Positions 32,581-42,119 of a stretch of DNA of 50,064 nt are shown in pieces. A program made the translations under genes and the position numbers. Source of the DNA: Bacteroidales bacterium (GTDB taxonomy: Bacteria > Bacteroidota > Bacteroidia > Bacteroidales > WCHB1-69); the NCBI GenBank assembly GCA_017961265.1, contig JAGCXN010000040.1, forward strand, positions 1 through 50,064, read 5' to 3'. The notes beneath the pieces are model-generated. The model did no database searches, was not told where the DNA came from, and saw only the letters and a program-made list of their open reading frames with translations. Position 1 is the first letter of the stretch; each line of letters starts with the position of its first letter.

Positions 32581-35388
32581 TTCTTCCGCGAGGAACTTCG
32601 CCGTGTATCCGATGCCGTCGGCGACAATGGCCTCGGGGGTTCCTTCAGCAATGATTTCGCCGCCGTTACGTCCGCCTTCCGGACCCATGTCGATGACCCA
32701 GTCCGCCATCTTGATCACGTCCATATTGTGCTCGATGACGAGAATGGTGTTGCCTCGCTCTACTAATCTGTTCAGTACATTCAGTAATATATAGATGTCC
32801 TCGAAATGAAGTCCTGTGGTCGGCTCGTCCAATATGTAGAAGGTGCGGCCTGTGTCCTTTTTGGAGAGTTCGGCGGCCAACTTGATGCGTTGCGCCTCGC
32901 CGCCGGAAAGGGTGGTGGAGGGCTGCCCTAACTTGATGTAGCCGAGCCCCACGTCAAGGAGAGTGCGCAGTTTGTCGGCGATGGCTGGAATGTTGGCGAA
33001 GAACGCCACGGCCTCTTCCACATCCATCTCCAGAACATCGTTGATGGACTTCCCCTTGTAGCGCACTTCCAAGGTTTCGTCGTTGTACCGCTTGCCCCCG
33101 CACGCCTCGCACGTGACATAGACGTCAGGCAGGAAGTTCATCTCGATGGCTTTGAGTCCGCCGCCGCCGCACTCCTCGCAGCGCCCGCCTACCACATTGA
33201 AGGAGAAGCGTCCAGGCTTGTACCCTCGGATTTTCGATTCGGGAAGTTCGGCGAAAAGCTGCCGGATGAGGTCGAAAACACCGATGTAGGTCACGGGGTT
33301 CGACCTCGGCGTGCGTCCGATCGGCTGCTGGTTGATTTCGATTACCTTGTCAATGTTCTCCAACCCGTCGATGTCAAGGTAGGGGAGGGGCTTCTTCTCT
33401 GCACGGTAGAAATGGCGGTTCAATATCGGGTAGAGTGTCTCATTGATAAGGGTCGATTTTCCGCTGCCCGACACCCCCGTGACACAGATGAACTTGCCGA
33501 GCGGGAAGGTGACGGTGACGTTCTTCAGGTTATTGCCCGTGGCGCCGATGATGGTGAGCTCCAAACCATTTCCTTCGCGCCGGACTTTCGGTACCTCGAT
33601 CTTTTTTTTGCCACTGAGGTATTTTGCCGTCAGGGTTTTGGATTTCAGAATCTCCTTATAGGTGCCTGCCGCCACGATTTCGCCGCCGTGGATACCTGCT
33701 GCCGGACCGATATCGACGATGTAGTCCGCCGCCCGCATCATGTCACGGTCGTGCTCCACCACAATGACGGAATTGCCGAGGTCGCGCAGGTGCTTCAGCG
33801 CCTCAATCAGCTGGTGGTTGTCGCGCTGGTGCAGCCCGATGCTAGGCTCGTCCAAAATGTACAGCACATTGACGAGGCGGGAACTGATCTGCGTGGCCAG
33901 ACGAATACGCTGCGCCTCACCACCCGAAAGTGCTTTCGATGGCAGGTTCAGTGACAAGTACTGGATGCCCACATCCTCTAAAAATCCAAGTCGGAACCGG
34001 ATTTCACGGAGCACTTCATGGGCAATCTTTTTCTTCTTTTCATCCAAATGCTTGGGACATTCGTCCACCCAGCGGATCAGGTCGGCAATATCCATCCGTG
34101 CGAGGTCGGCGATGTTTTTGTCTCCAATGCGAAAATGTAACGACTCCTTTTTCAGCCGGTTTCCGTTACATTCGGGGCATGGCATCTCGTTCATAAAGCC
34201 CTGAATCCATTTGCGAATGGAGGCAGGGGCGCTGTCGGCATCGAAGTTCTTGATGAAGTTGACGATGCCCTCGTAGTGCATGGTGGCCGGTGACAATCCA
34301 GCCAGTTCCCTTTTCACCTTGATGGGCTCCTCCGTGCCGTATAGGATGATATTCAGCACCCCATCGGGCAGTTCACCGACAGGGTCGTCAAGGGTGAAAT
34401 GGTATTTTTCTCCAAGCGCTTCTATCTGTCTGAATATCTGACTGTTCTTATAGGTTCCAATGGGAACAATACCGCCGTTCCGAATCGACTTGGACGGATC
34501 GGGAATGAGTTTGTCCATGTCAATTTCTGCCACATAGCCGAGACCGTTGCAACGCTCGCACGCACCGTAAGGTGAATTGAATGAGAAGGTGTTAGGTTCC
34601 GGTTCGGGGTAGGAGATGCCAGTGGTGGGACACATCAGGTACTTGCTGAAATTCTTGGTGATGCCGTTTGTGTTGTCCAACACCAACAAGGTTCCCTTTC
34701 CATGTTTCAGTGCCAGTCGCAGACTATTGATCAAACGCATTTTGGAACTCTCACGGACGATCATGTTGTCGATGACGATTTCGATGTCGTGAACTTTGTA
34801 ACGGTCCACCGCCATATTCAGGGTCAGCTGGCGGATTTCGCCGTCCACGCGGACTTTGGAGAAACCTTTTTTGCGGGTGTCCTCGAAGAGCTCGCGGTAG
34901 TGTCCCTTGCGGCGTTTTACTGCCGGTGCGAGGATGGTGATATCTTTTCCGTCATACAGTTCCAATAGTTTGTCTATCAGTTCCGATTCGGTATAACGGA
35001 TCATTTTCTCGCCGGTTTCATAGGAGTAGGCGTCGGCGACGCGGGCGAACAGAAGGCGAAGGAAGTCGTACGTTTCTGTAATCGTACCGACAGTGGAACG
35101 CGGATTCTTGTTGGTGGTCTTCTGCTCGATGGCAATGACGGGGTTTAGTCCTGTGATTTTATCTACATCGGGGTGCTCGTAATTGCCGATGAACTGGCGG
35201 GCGTAGGCGGAGAAGGTCTCCATGTAGCGCCGCTGCCCCTCAGCATAGATGGTGTCGAAGGCGAGGGAAGACTTGCCGCTGCCGCTCAGTCCCGTCACCA
35301 CAATCAGCTTGTGGTGTGGCATCTGCACCGACACGTTCTTCAGATTGTTCTCTCTGGCTCCGGTGATGATTAGTTTGTCTTCTGCCAT
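32557..35388 (-). CDS. uvrA: Excinuclease ABC subunit A
   Basis: The 943-residue protein recognises bulky DNA damage in nucleotide excision repair. It has two ABC ATPase modules: Walker A GLSGSGKSS near 34-42 and GVSGSGKST in the second half, with LSGGEAQRI signatures in both. Zinc-binding cysteine clusters are visible (CERCNGLG, CPECNGNR, and CEECGGGG with CEACGGKRYN). Length is normal. The C-terminal residues KGNK and the stop codon come from a heptamer repeat that forms the start of the intergenic element, a sign that the repeat invaded or remodelled the gene end. The lytic transglycosylase gene precedes it on the same strand by 21 bp. Confidence 0.97.
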   Translation of the reverse strand: MAEDKLIITGARENNLKNVSVQMPHHKLIVVTGLSGSGKSSLAFDTIYAEGQRRYMETFSAYARQFIGNYEHPDVDKITGLNPVIAIEQKTTNKNPRSTVGTITETYDFLRLLFARVADAYSYETGEKMIRYTESELIDKLLELYDGKDITILAPAVKRRKGHYRELFEDTRKKGFSKVRVDGEIRQLTLNMAVDRYKVHDIEIVIDNMIVRESSKMRLINSLRLALKHGKGTLLVLDNTNGITKNFSKYLMCPTTGISYPEPEPNTFSFNSPYGACERCNGLGYVAEIDMDKLIPDPSKSIRNGGIVPIGTYKNSQIFRQIEALGEKYHFTLDDPVGELPDGVLNIILYGTEEPIKVKRELAGLSPATMHYEGIVNFIKNFDADSAPASIRKWIQGFMNEMPCPECNGNRLKKESLHFRIGDKNIADLARMDIADLIRWVDECPKHLDEKKKKIAHEVLREIRFRLGFLEDVGIQYLSLNLPSKALSGGEAQRIRLATQISSRLVNVLYILDEPSIGLHQRDNHQLIEALKHLRDLGNSVIVVEHDRDMMRAADYIVDIGPAAGIHGGEIVAAGTYKEILKSKTLTAKYLSGKKKIEVPKVRREGNGLELTIIGATGNNLKNVTVTFPLGKFICVTGVSGSGKSTLINETLYPILNRHFYRAEKKPLPYLDIDGLENIDKVIEINQQPIGRTPRSNPVTYIGVFDLIRQLFAELPESKIRGYKPGRFSFNVVGGRCEECGGGGLKAIEMNFLPDVYVTCEACGGKRYNDETLEVRYKGKSINDVLEMDVEEAVAFFANIPAIADKLRTLLDVGLGYIKLGQPSTTLSGGEAQRIKLAAELSKKDTGRTFYILDEPTTGLHFEDIYILLNVLNRLVERGNTILVIEHNMDVIKMADWVIDMGPEGGRNGGEIIAEGTPEAIVADGIGYTAKFLAEELNVKGNK

Positions 35389-35409
35389 AGTTTTGCAGCT
35401 GCGTAGTCT

Positions 35410-36342
35410 CTATTTTTCGGTGGGAATCTGGATGATGTAGGTCTTCCCGTTGGAAACGGTCAGTTTTTTGGCACGGCACCACGGGTTGAACTCCTTGAAC
35501 TGTTTATAGGTGATTCCTTGATTCTTGCAATATTGGTACCAGTCGGGGACGGAAGCTGTAATGGTGTCTGTCCGATAGGCGATGGGCGGATATTTTTCCT
35601 GCTCGGTGATTTGTACGCCATAGATGTGAGGGTTCTCAAAAACCAGCTTGTAGGCGAGGATGCGATAGACGTAACGGGCGGTTTCGGGGTTGAAGTAGGT
35701 GTCCCAGTAGGTCTGCACCGACTGTGCGGCGATGCTGTTGGCGACGCCGTTCTCGCCCATGTTGTAGGCGGCGGCGGCCAGAGCCCACGAGCCGAGCCGG
35801 TTCTTCGACCCCCGCAGGTACTTGCAGGCGGCGCGGGTGGCCTTTTCCACATTGTACCGTTCGTCCACCTCTTCCCGCACTTCGAGCCCGTAACTTTGGG
35901 CCGTGCTCTGCACGAACTGCCAGAAACCCACGGCTTTGGCCGGCGAAATGGCGTTCGACAAGCTGCTTTCGGTGACACACAGGTATTTGAAGTCATCGGG
36001 AAGCCCCTCCTCCTTCAGGATCTTTTCAATGACAGGAAACCACCGTCCGGAGCGTTTCAGGCACAGCAGGGTGGTGGAGTGCTGATAGCAGATGGCTGTC
36101 AGCTCACGGTCAAGGGACTCGCGTACCGAATGGTCGTCCAAAGGGACTTTTTCCCCCATGAAATCTAATTCGTCGGGAAGCGGTGGCGGCGCGAGGACGT
36201 TGCAGTAATGGTTCATCGCTTTCAAAGACTCGTTCTCCTTGGCCAATGCGTGGCTCTGGACGCATACGAGAGTGAGCAGCGTAATCAAAGCGGCGCAACC
36301 GAGGACGACGGCAGCGATGGTATAAATATGTTTCTTATTCAA
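35410..36342 (-). CDS. Membrane-anchored lytic murein transglycosylase (SLT family) with LysM-like end
   Basis: The 310-residue protein has an N-terminal hydrophobic anchor (near 8-30). A catalytic SLT domain follows with the glutamate in VTESSLSN, the GFWQF motif, AAAYNMGENG and a conserved YRILAYKLVFENP helix. The C-terminal segment (WYQYCKNQGITYKQFKEFNP) resembles a single LysM repeat that binds glycan. Such enzymes cleave peptidoglycan between MurNAc and GlcNAc with 1,6-anhydro product formation. It acts in the periplasm. The gene is 12 bp downstream of the TonB-linked receptor gene and may share its transcript. The layout is similar to MltD but shorter. Confidence 0.9.
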   Translation of the reverse strand: MNKKHIYTIAAVVLGCAALITLLTLVCVQSHALAKENESLKAMNHYCNVLAPPPLPDELDFMGEKVPLDDHSVRESLDRELTAICYQHSTTLLCLKRSGRWFPVIEKILKEEGLPDDFKYLCVTESSLSNAISPAKAVGFWQFVQSTAQSYGLEVREEVDERYNVEKATRAACKYLRGSKNRLGSWALAAAAYNMGENGVANSIAAQSVQTYWDTYFNPETARYVYRILAYKLVFENPHIYGVQITEQEKYPPIAYRTDTITASVPDWYQYCKNQGITYKQFKEFNPWCRAKKLTVSNGKTYIIQIPTEK

Positions 36343-36354
36343 AATCAGTAGCTT

Positions 36355-38673
36355 TTAGAAATGCCAGCTCAGACCGATACTGTACAGGATAGGAAGCTGG
36401 TAAATGGTCTTGTTGGTGATGCGGTCCTGATAGAAAATATTCTTGTAATTGTAAACATTGGTGACACCGGCACTCACCTCGATGGTGTGTCTTTCGCCGA
36501 TGTGGAAGACCTTCTTCGCGCTGAGGTCCAGACGGTGGTAGTTGGGCAGCCTTCCGCCGTTGTAGTCAGCAAGAATGAAGTTCAGACCTTCGTTGGCAGA
36601 AACATAATCCACATTGAAGGAGTTGGCATTGAGGTTCCCGTAATAGCTTTGGGTCTGTGTATAGGGGAAACCGCTGCCGAAATTCCAGCGGAGGTCAATC
36701 TGCCAGCTACGCCGTTTGCCGAAACCGTATGACACCAAAAGGTTGATGTTGTGACGACGGTCATAATGGGGCTTATAGTGGATTTTCCCATCATAGCGGT
36801 TGACCCAGCCGAGAGAATAGACACCCTTGATCAACAGTCCTTTATACTTGAAGTCAATGGTGATGTCCCCGCCGTACGCCTGTCCGGATTCGAACATGTA
36901 GTCAGGATCTTCGTTGAACATCTTGTAGCGGTTGAGCGAAGTGAGAACGGAGAAGTTTTTGAAGTATCCTTCAATATTGATGGTAGTATAGGGAATCACG
37001 TCCAACTCCAAGCCAAGGATGACGTGCTGTGACTTCTGGAGGCTTGACCGCACCTCTTTGCCGAGCACTGTGGTGTCGGGCAGTCCACCGGGCGAAGAGA
37101 GAAATCCGGAAAACAGATTGACCACGTCGCGGTCGGAAGTGGCGGCAACAAAGTTCTGTGAATAAAGCCCGCCGGCCAACTTCAACCGGATCTTCGGCGT
37201 GATGTTCCACTTGAACGAAAGGCGCGGCTCTGGCGATGCCACACTCAGTGAGGCGTAGTACTGCAGACGGAAACTCGGCTCAATCAGGATTTTGTCGCGG
37301 TAATTATACTTGTATTTGACAAAAAGCCCAAGGTCGGTGGTGTAGTCCACTGTCTCACGTCTGCTGGAAAAGGAGGTGTCTCCGAAAAAGATGTATCGTG
37401 CCGTGTAGCCGACTACCTCCGCACCGACTGAAAGCAGGCTCTTTCCGATGTAATACGAAAAGTTTAAATTGACGTTGAAACCGGATAGGGTGCTTTGACG
37501 GGCGTTTGTGTCCTTGCCTGAGGTCTCCTTGTCAATGATGGGCTTGAAAGCCTTGTCGTCCAAGGAGGTGCGGTAGTTGGTGTAGGCAACAGTACCTTCG
37601 ATCATCATCGGGGCCTTGCCGGGGATAATCAGGAAGTTGGCGCCCGCACCCCAATTCTTCCAATGGTAGGTGGCCACGTCCGAGTAGTTTACCTTGTCAT
37701 CAAAACGGAAGCCGAACAGGTTGAACTTCGTGCCGGTTTTGCCAGTAAGGGATAATTTTCCATAAAGGTCAAGATAGTTATAGGGAAGTCCCCGTTCGAT
37801 GTAGGGGTAGAATACTTTGGAAGACTGTTCTAGGTAGGAACCTTTCACGGAAAGGATGTAGCTGAGGGCGACGCCGCGGTCTTCACGCAACTTGACGATG
37901 GGCCCTTCCAGCAGCAGCTTTGCTCCGAACGTGTTGACATCGACCTTGCCGGAGATGTGCTTCTTGTTGCCGTCGCGGGTGCGGATGTCCATCACGGAGG
38001 AGAGGCGGCCGCCGAACTCTGCGCCGAACCCGCCGGTATAGACGTCGGCGGAGCTAATGATGTCGCTGTCGAAAACGGAGAAAAGACCGATGGAATGGAA
38101 CGGGTTGTAGATCAGCATGCCGTCAAGCAGCAACATGTTCTGGATGGGTGTGCCGCCACGGATGTAGAGCTGTCCCCCTTGGTCGCCGGTGGAGACGATG
38201 CCCGGCAACACCTGAAGGTACTGTGCGAAATCGGCTACACCGCCGATGGTCGGCATCTGCTTGATGTCCTTGGCAGTCACCGAGATGACGGAAGTGCGTG
38301 TCTCCGTCATCACCCGTTGCCGTTCCGCACTGACACTCACACTTTCCAACGTCGTTTTGGTCGGTTCCAAATAGAAATTCATCGTCCCCATTTCGTTCCT
38401 GATGGAAATCTGCTCCACAATGGAATCGTAGCCGATGAACGAAATCTGGATAGTATAGTCTCCAGAAGGGATCCTCGTGAGCATATAGCCGCCGTTCTTT
38501 TCGGTCATGCAGCCGTAAGAGGTTCCCGCCAGCTGTATGACGGCGTATGAGACAGGTTCGCCGTTACTTCTGTCATAAACAAAACCTTTTAAGGCACTAT
38601 GCTGAGCAAAGGTATTGTTGCTTAAAAAACAAAATATCAGTATGTTAAAAAGGAGAGGGAGAATTCTCTTCAT
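36355..38673 (-). CDS. TonB-dependent receptor with carboxypeptidase-like regulatory domain
   Basis: A 772-residue outer-membrane protein with a signal peptide (FNILIFCFLSNNTFA). Next come a CarboxypepD_reg-like domain (LKGFVYDRSNGEPVSYAVIQ at about 28-105) and a plug domain with the conserved block LYIRGGTPIQNMLLLDGMLI. A beta-barrel follows to the end, with the C-terminal aromatic signature LSWHF. No SusD-like partner is encoded next to it, so it is not a typical polysaccharide-utilisation SusC; the size is also smaller than SusC. The ligand is unknown. It diverges from the arginine deiminase gene, each with its own -7 box in the 76-bp gap. Confidence 0.9.
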   Translation of the reverse strand: MKRILPLLFNILIFCFLSNNTFAQHSALKGFVYDRSNGEPVSYAVIQLAGTSYGCMTEKNGGYMLTRIPSGDYTIQISFIGYDSIVEQISIRNEMGTMNFYLEPTKTTLESVSVSAERQRVMTETRTSVISVTAKDIKQMPTIGGVADFAQYLQVLPGIVSTGDQGGQLYIRGGTPIQNMLLLDGMLIYNPFHSIGLFSVFDSDIISSADVYTGGFGAEFGGRLSSVMDIRTRDGNKKHISGKVDVNTFGAKLLLEGPIVKLREDRGVALSYILSVKGSYLEQSSKVFYPYIERGLPYNYLDLYGKLSLTGKTGTKFNLFGFRFDDKVNYSDVATYHWKNWGAGANFLIIPGKAPMMIEGTVAYTNYRTSLDDKAFKPIIDKETSGKDTNARQSTLSGFNVNLNFSYYIGKSLLSVGAEVVGYTARYIFFGDTSFSSRRETVDYTTDLGLFVKYKYNYRDKILIEPSFRLQYYASLSVASPEPRLSFKWNITPKIRLKLAGGLYSQNFVAATSDRDVVNLFSGFLSSPGGLPDTTVLGKEVRSSLQKSQHVILGLELDVIPYTTINIEGYFKNFSVLTSLNRYKMFNEDPDYMFESGQAYGGDITIDFKYKGLLIKGVYSLGWVNRYDGKIHYKPHYDRRHNINLLVSYGFGKRRSWQIDLRWNFGSGFPYTQTQSYYGNLNANSFNVDYVSANEGLNFILADYNGGRLPNYHRLDLSAKKVFHIGERHTIEVSAGVTNVYNYKNIFYQDRITNKTIYQLPILYSIGLSWHF

Positions 38674-38692
38674 TGCTTTGAAATTAAGGCGG

Positions 38693-38700
38693 CAAAGGTA
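38693..38700 (-). promoter_or_regulatory. -7 box for TonB-dependent receptor gene
   Basis: On the minus strand this reads TACCTTTG followed by CCGCC, 20 bp upstream of the receptor ATG. The GGCGGCAAARGTACG form is shared with sites upstream of mutA and the DUF4197 gene. Confidence 0.55.
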
Positions 38701-38721
38701 CGACTTTTTTGTCTTTTTTTG

Positions 38722-38729
38722 TACCTTTG
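38722..38729 (+). promoter_or_regulatory. -7 box for arginine deiminase gene
   Basis: TACCTTTG followed by CAACC, 21 bp upstream of the ATG at 38750. It fits TAnnTTTG and supports this start over the longer open frame. A TTTG at 38708-38711 is too close to be the -33 element. Confidence 0.55.
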
Positions 38730-38749
38730 CAACCTCATTTTTCAGATGT

Positions 38750-40000
38750 ATGAAACAAGAAAAAATACCCGTCCGACTCTATTCCGAAATAGGCCGCCTG
38801 AACGCCGTTTTGTTGCATAAACCCGGACCCGAAATCGAGGCGATGACCCCGATGAATGCCGCCCACGCCCTCTATCAGGATATTCTTAATAAAGATATTG
38901 TGGATGAAGAGTACCGCCTTTTTTCCGGTGTGCTTGCAAAATGTACCCGGACCTATCAGGTGCGCGACCTTCTTGCAGAAATTCTCGAAAATCCTTCCGT
39001 GGCGGAAGACCTTGTCCGCCGCAGCTGCCTCTCTGACGGCTGCGAATACCTCATCCCCGAACTGCTCGCCCAAACCCCCGATGTTCTCGCCACCACCCTG
39101 ATTCAAGGATTCTCTTATCGGAAAGGAAAAGATGAGGCTCGTTTTGAAGAGGGACGGTATGTGTTGCAACCACTTTATAATCTGTTTTTTACGAGGGATG
39201 CCTCCTCCTGCGTTTTCGACCGCGCGCTCATCAATACGATGTCGTTCCAAGTGCGAGCCCGGGAGGCGTTCATTTACAAGGCTATTTTTGAGAACTTTTT
39301 TGGCGCGAAGACGTTCCGTGCTGAAGATATGGATGTGGCAGCCCGGACGGAAGGCGGCGACGTGCAGATTGTGCGTGACGACCTACTGTGTGTCGGCTGC
39401 GGCATCCGCACAAACCCCAAAGGCATTGAGCACCTGCTGAAGGCGCACGCTCATAAGCCCCGTTTCACTGTGATTGCACAGGAGCTTCCGCTGGAGCCCG
39501 ACTCCTTCATCCATCTGGATATGGTATTCACCTTCCTCGGTCCCCACACCTGCATGGCCTTCGAGCCGATGATTAAGAAGACGGGACTGTTTGTCAACAA
39601 AGCCACCGTCGCCTATACCATTGAAAATGGTGTGATCACCAAGAAAGAATATCCCGAAATCTTGTCAGCTCTCCGTGTGCAAGGGGTGGATTTGACGCCC
39701 GTTTTCTGTGGCGGTAGCGACGAATGGACGCAGCTGCGGGAGCAGTGGCACAGCGGTGCCAACTTCTTCGCCCTCGGTCCCGACCATGTGATCGGCTACC
39801 GTCGCAACCGCAACACCATCGAGGCGCTGGACAAGGCCGGTTTCACCGTCCTCACGGCGGAGGAGGTGGTGGACGGCAATGCCAATCCCTTCGATTATGA
39901 AAAATGCGTGGTGACCTTTGCGGGTTCGGAACTGCCCCGGGGCGGCGGCGGCGCCCGCTGTATGACCTGCCCCGTCAACCGCGACGACGTGCGATACTAA
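38750..40000 (+). CDS. arcA: Arginine deiminase
   Basis: The 416-residue protein hydrolyses arginine to citrulline and ammonia. It has the guanidine-modifying enzyme fold with visible active-site blocks: FFTRDASS, EGGDVQ, HLDMVFTFLG, and the catalytic cysteine (Cys404) in GGGGARCMTCP near the C-terminus. The open frame extends upstream to 38615 through the promoter region, but family similarity starts at MKQEKIPVRLYSEIG, so the ATG at 38750 is chosen. No carbamate kinase or ornithine transcarbamylase gene is next to it, so the ATP-yielding pathway is not shown here. It could supply ammonia or citrulline, or resist acid; this is inference. The gene ends exactly where a heptamer-repeat element begins. 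Confidence 0.93.
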   Translation: MKQEKIPVRLYSEIGRLNAVLLHKPGPEIEAMTPMNAAHALYQDILNKDIVDEEYRLFSGVLAKCTRTYQVRDLLAEILENPSVAEDLVRRSCLSDGCEYLIPELLAQTPDVLATTLIQGFSYRKGKDEARFEEGRYVLQPLYNLFFTRDASSCVFDRALINTMSFQVRAREAFIYKAIFENFFGAKTFRAEDMDVAARTEGGDVQIVRDDLLCVGCGIRTNPKGIEHLLKAHAHKPRFTVIAQELPLEPDSFIHLDMVFTFLGPHTCMAFEPMIKKTGLFVNKATVAYTIENGVITKKEYPEILSALRVQGVDLTPVFCGGSDEWTQLREQWHSGANFFALGPDHVIGYRRNRNTIEALDKAGFTVLTAEEVVDGNANPFDYEKCVVTFAGSELPRGGGGARCMTCPVNRDDVRY

Positions 40001-40151
40001 TTTATCTTTTAGTAGAAAGTATAAAGTAATAAGTAAAAGGTCGCATTCACACAACCTCTCTTCATATTTATTACTTATTACGTATTACTTATTACTTATT
40101 ACTTATTACTTATTACTTATTACCTATTACCTATCACCTATCACTTGTTAC
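40000..40151. repeat. Heptamer-armed intergenic element, copy B (downstream of arcA)
   Basis: After the arcA stop come ATTTATCT and purine-rich heptamers (AAGTATA, AAGTAAT, AAGTAAA), then the core AGGTCGC with a CACA spacer and TTCAT. Twelve pyrimidine-side heptamers of TTATTAC type follow at 40068-40151 (six exact TTATTAC units plus GTATTAC, CTATTAC, two CTATCAC and others). The two arms are complementary, so the transcript could fold as a long imperfect hairpin around the GGTCGC core. Similar order to copy A at 32442-32580. Confidence 0.8.
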
Positions 40152-40158
40152 CTAATTG

Positions 40159-40863
40159 TTAGAAAAAGCTGATGCTGATGCCCAATGACATCGGATGCAT
40201 CTTCGGGCCTTTGCCGTCCTTGAAAATGTTGGTCAGCTGGTAGGAGTAATATACGCCGAATGACTTCCAGCCCATGCGGAGGAAGACGTCCGCACTGAAT
40301 TTCTCCTTGTTGTAGAAATTGCGGTCCTTGTAGTTGAGGTACTCGTCCTCCACACCGTTGTAGTGCGGCCCTTTGTAGCGGTAGGCGAATCCCGCCACTA
40401 CGCCCACATGCACTCCAAGGTCAATCTTGAAACCGCAGGAATGGCGGTAGCGGATCTCAATCGGAATGTTGCAGTTGATGTGCGACATCCGGCTCATTTT
40501 GTACTTGATGTTGTCGGGGATAATGTAATACTTGGTGATGTCCGCATCCTTATCGTACTTTATCATACAGTTCGAATACTGGGAGTAGAATGTTACGCCC
40601 ACACCCAATCCGAAGGAGATATGCTTCGATTGCGGGAGCTTGAAATCCCAGAGGGCGGAGATGTTGAAGCCCGGGTCGAATTTCATAAAGTTGCCTTGTG
40701 AAGGCACGCCCATCCAGAAGGAGTGATAAATGTCGAACACTAAGCGGTCGCGTACCACCTCAATCTTGGCGGCTTCCTTCAGCTTGTTTTTGGTTGTGTC
40801 TTTTTGAGCTGTTGCGCTGATGCACATCAGTGCGGACAATGCTATAAGGAGGATTTTTTTCAT
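40159..40863 (-). CDS. PorT-like outer-membrane beta-barrel protein
   Basis: With the start at 40863 the protein has 234 residues and a clear signal peptide (MKKILLIALSALMCISATAQ). The open frame extends further upstream, into the GH57 gene end, but that part is not a plausible N-terminus. The mature part alternates beta strands (KHISFGLGVGVTFYSQY, GFKIDLGVHVGVVAGFAYRY, FGVYYSYQLTNIF) and ends in a terminal Phe (GISISFF), as expected for a small outer-membrane barrel of the PorT/OmpA-barrel type. No enzyme motif. It follows the GH57 gene by about 30 bp on the same strand. Function unknown; sharing a transcript with the GH57 enzyme is likely. Confidence 0.8.
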   Translation of the reverse strand: MKKILLIALSALMCISATAQKDTTKNKLKEAAKIEVVRDRLVFDIYHSFWMGVPSQGNFMKFDPGFNISALWDFKLPQSKHISFGLGVGVTFYSQYSNCMIKYDKDADITKYYIIPDNIKYKMSRMSHINCNIPIEIRYRHSCGFKIDLGVHVGVVAGFAYRYKGPHYNGVEDEYLNYKDRNFYNKEKFSADVFLRMGWKSFGVYYSYQLTNIFKDGKGPKMHPMSLGISISFF

Positions 40864-40894
40864 CGTAAAGGGTACGGAATTGTTCCGAGTTAAA

Positions 40895-42082
40895 TTATTT
40901 CTTTTCTGTGAGTTGGATTTTGACGTCATTCAGCACATTCATATAGTTGATGAAAGCCTGGTAGGGGGATGAGTAAACGTCGAAATTGCGTCGGACGGCT
41001 ACTTCATGCAACCACTTGCTGTTCATGAAGTTGAAGTGGTCAGCGGCTTGAAGACGCAGCCAGTTGAGCTTCGCTGTCTCATTTTCGGATTCAAGGTAGA
41101 GCCCCTCCAATTTGAACAACTGGTCGAAAGCCTCCTGTTGCAGTTCGTTACCGATCCATTCAGCCGTATCTTTTTCTTCGCCGGAACTGGAAATCGGCCA
41201 CGGGATATTCAGCGTAGTGTGCTTCTCCTCCGAATCTTCTACGGATTTCGGTGTAATCATCTGATAAGTATTTGATTCTGCGAGTTGCGATAAGAGGGAT
41301 CTGAAGAAGTCGAAAATGCCTGTCTCCTTAGTATAGTACTCACCGATGGTTTCGTAGTCGAAGGCGAGGTTGATGTGCGGCACTTCCGGCGGTACGGCTT
41401 TGAGGAAGCCGAGGTATTTTTCAGCGGTCAGCGGGTACTGGTCCCAGCCGTGGTCGTTGAACCGCAGGGTGATGTCGTCACAAAGGGAGTAGTTGCGAAG
41501 CAGCAGCTTCAGGTCCGTCTGGAACGGATTGCAATAGAGGAATCCCGCGTTCTTCCATGCAAGGATGTGTTTTGCCCCTTCTGTCAGTACTGTCTTGTAT
41601 CCCAGTTCGTACAGCCATTCCCCGATTTCGTCGGAATAGATCAGCTCTGTATTGCAGAAGGTGGTCGGTTTTACGCCGAAAACCTCTTCCAATAAAGCCT
41701 CCTGCAGACGCACCTGTTCCACAAATGTGCTCTTCCCGTGCAGGGCAGCGATGCTGTGGGTGAAGGTGCTTCCCATAATCTCCACTTGTCCCGTGGCAAT
41801 CAGCTCCTTGAAACTGTCAAGCACTTCAGGACAATATTCCTGAAAAAGTTTGATGGAACTTCCTGCTAAGCTGTAACTTACGGAAACTTTGCCAGGGTAT
41901 TTCCGGATAAGCTCCAGCATCAGGCGGTTGGCAGGCAGGTAGCAGCGTTCGGCCAGACGGTTGACGAGATAACTGTTCTGGAACTCGTCAAAGTAGTCGT
42001 GATGCACATTGATGTCAAAAAAACGGTAGGTGCGCAGGCGGAACGGCTGGCTGATATGGAAATGGAAGCAGATTTTTTGCAT
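40895..42082 (-). CDS. Glycoside hydrolase family 57 protein (alpha-amylase-like)
   Basis: The 395-residue protein begins MQKICFHFHISQPFRLR, with the HxHQP-like HISQP motif of GH57. The candidate nucleophile is the Glu in FCNTELIYSD and the candidate acid is the Asp in LAFDYETIGEYY. Other GH57 blocks are EIMGSTFTHSI, GYKTVLTEGAKHIL and FRFNDH-like sequence (LRFNDHGWD). The enzymes cleave alpha-1,4 glucans such as glycogen or maltodextrin. No signal peptide, so it is cytoplasmic, which suits storage-glucan turnover. It lies 37 bp downstream of the PPi-phosphofructokinase gene, linking sugar release to glycolysis. An earlier in-frame start is possible but extends the N-terminus beyond the usual family start. 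Confidence 0.9.
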   Translation of the reverse strand: MQKICFHFHISQPFRLRTYRFFDINVHHDYFDEFQNSYLVNRLAERCYLPANRLMLELIRKYPGKVSVSYSLAGSSIKLFQEYCPEVLDSFKELIATGQVEIMGSTFTHSIAALHGKSTFVEQVRLQEALLEEVFGVKPTTFCNTELIYSDEIGEWLYELGYKTVLTEGAKHILAWKNAGFLYCNPFQTDLKLLLRNYSLCDDITLRFNDHGWDQYPLTAEKYLGFLKAVPPEVPHINLAFDYETIGEYYTKETGIFDFFRSLLSQLAESNTYQMITPKSVEDSEEKHTTLNIPWPISSSGEEKDTAEWIGNELQQEAFDQLFKLEGLYLESENETAKLNWLRLQAADHFNFMNSKWLHEVAVRRNFDVYSSPYQAFINYMNVLNDVKIQLTEKK

Positions 42083-42119
42083 AATAGGGAAGGGGGATTT
42101 TGACAATATTATATATATG

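Noticed and set aside
36355-38673. SusC of a polysaccharide utilisation locus
   Set aside because: The protein is shorter than SusC and there is no SusD-like gene or secreted carbohydrate enzyme next to it.
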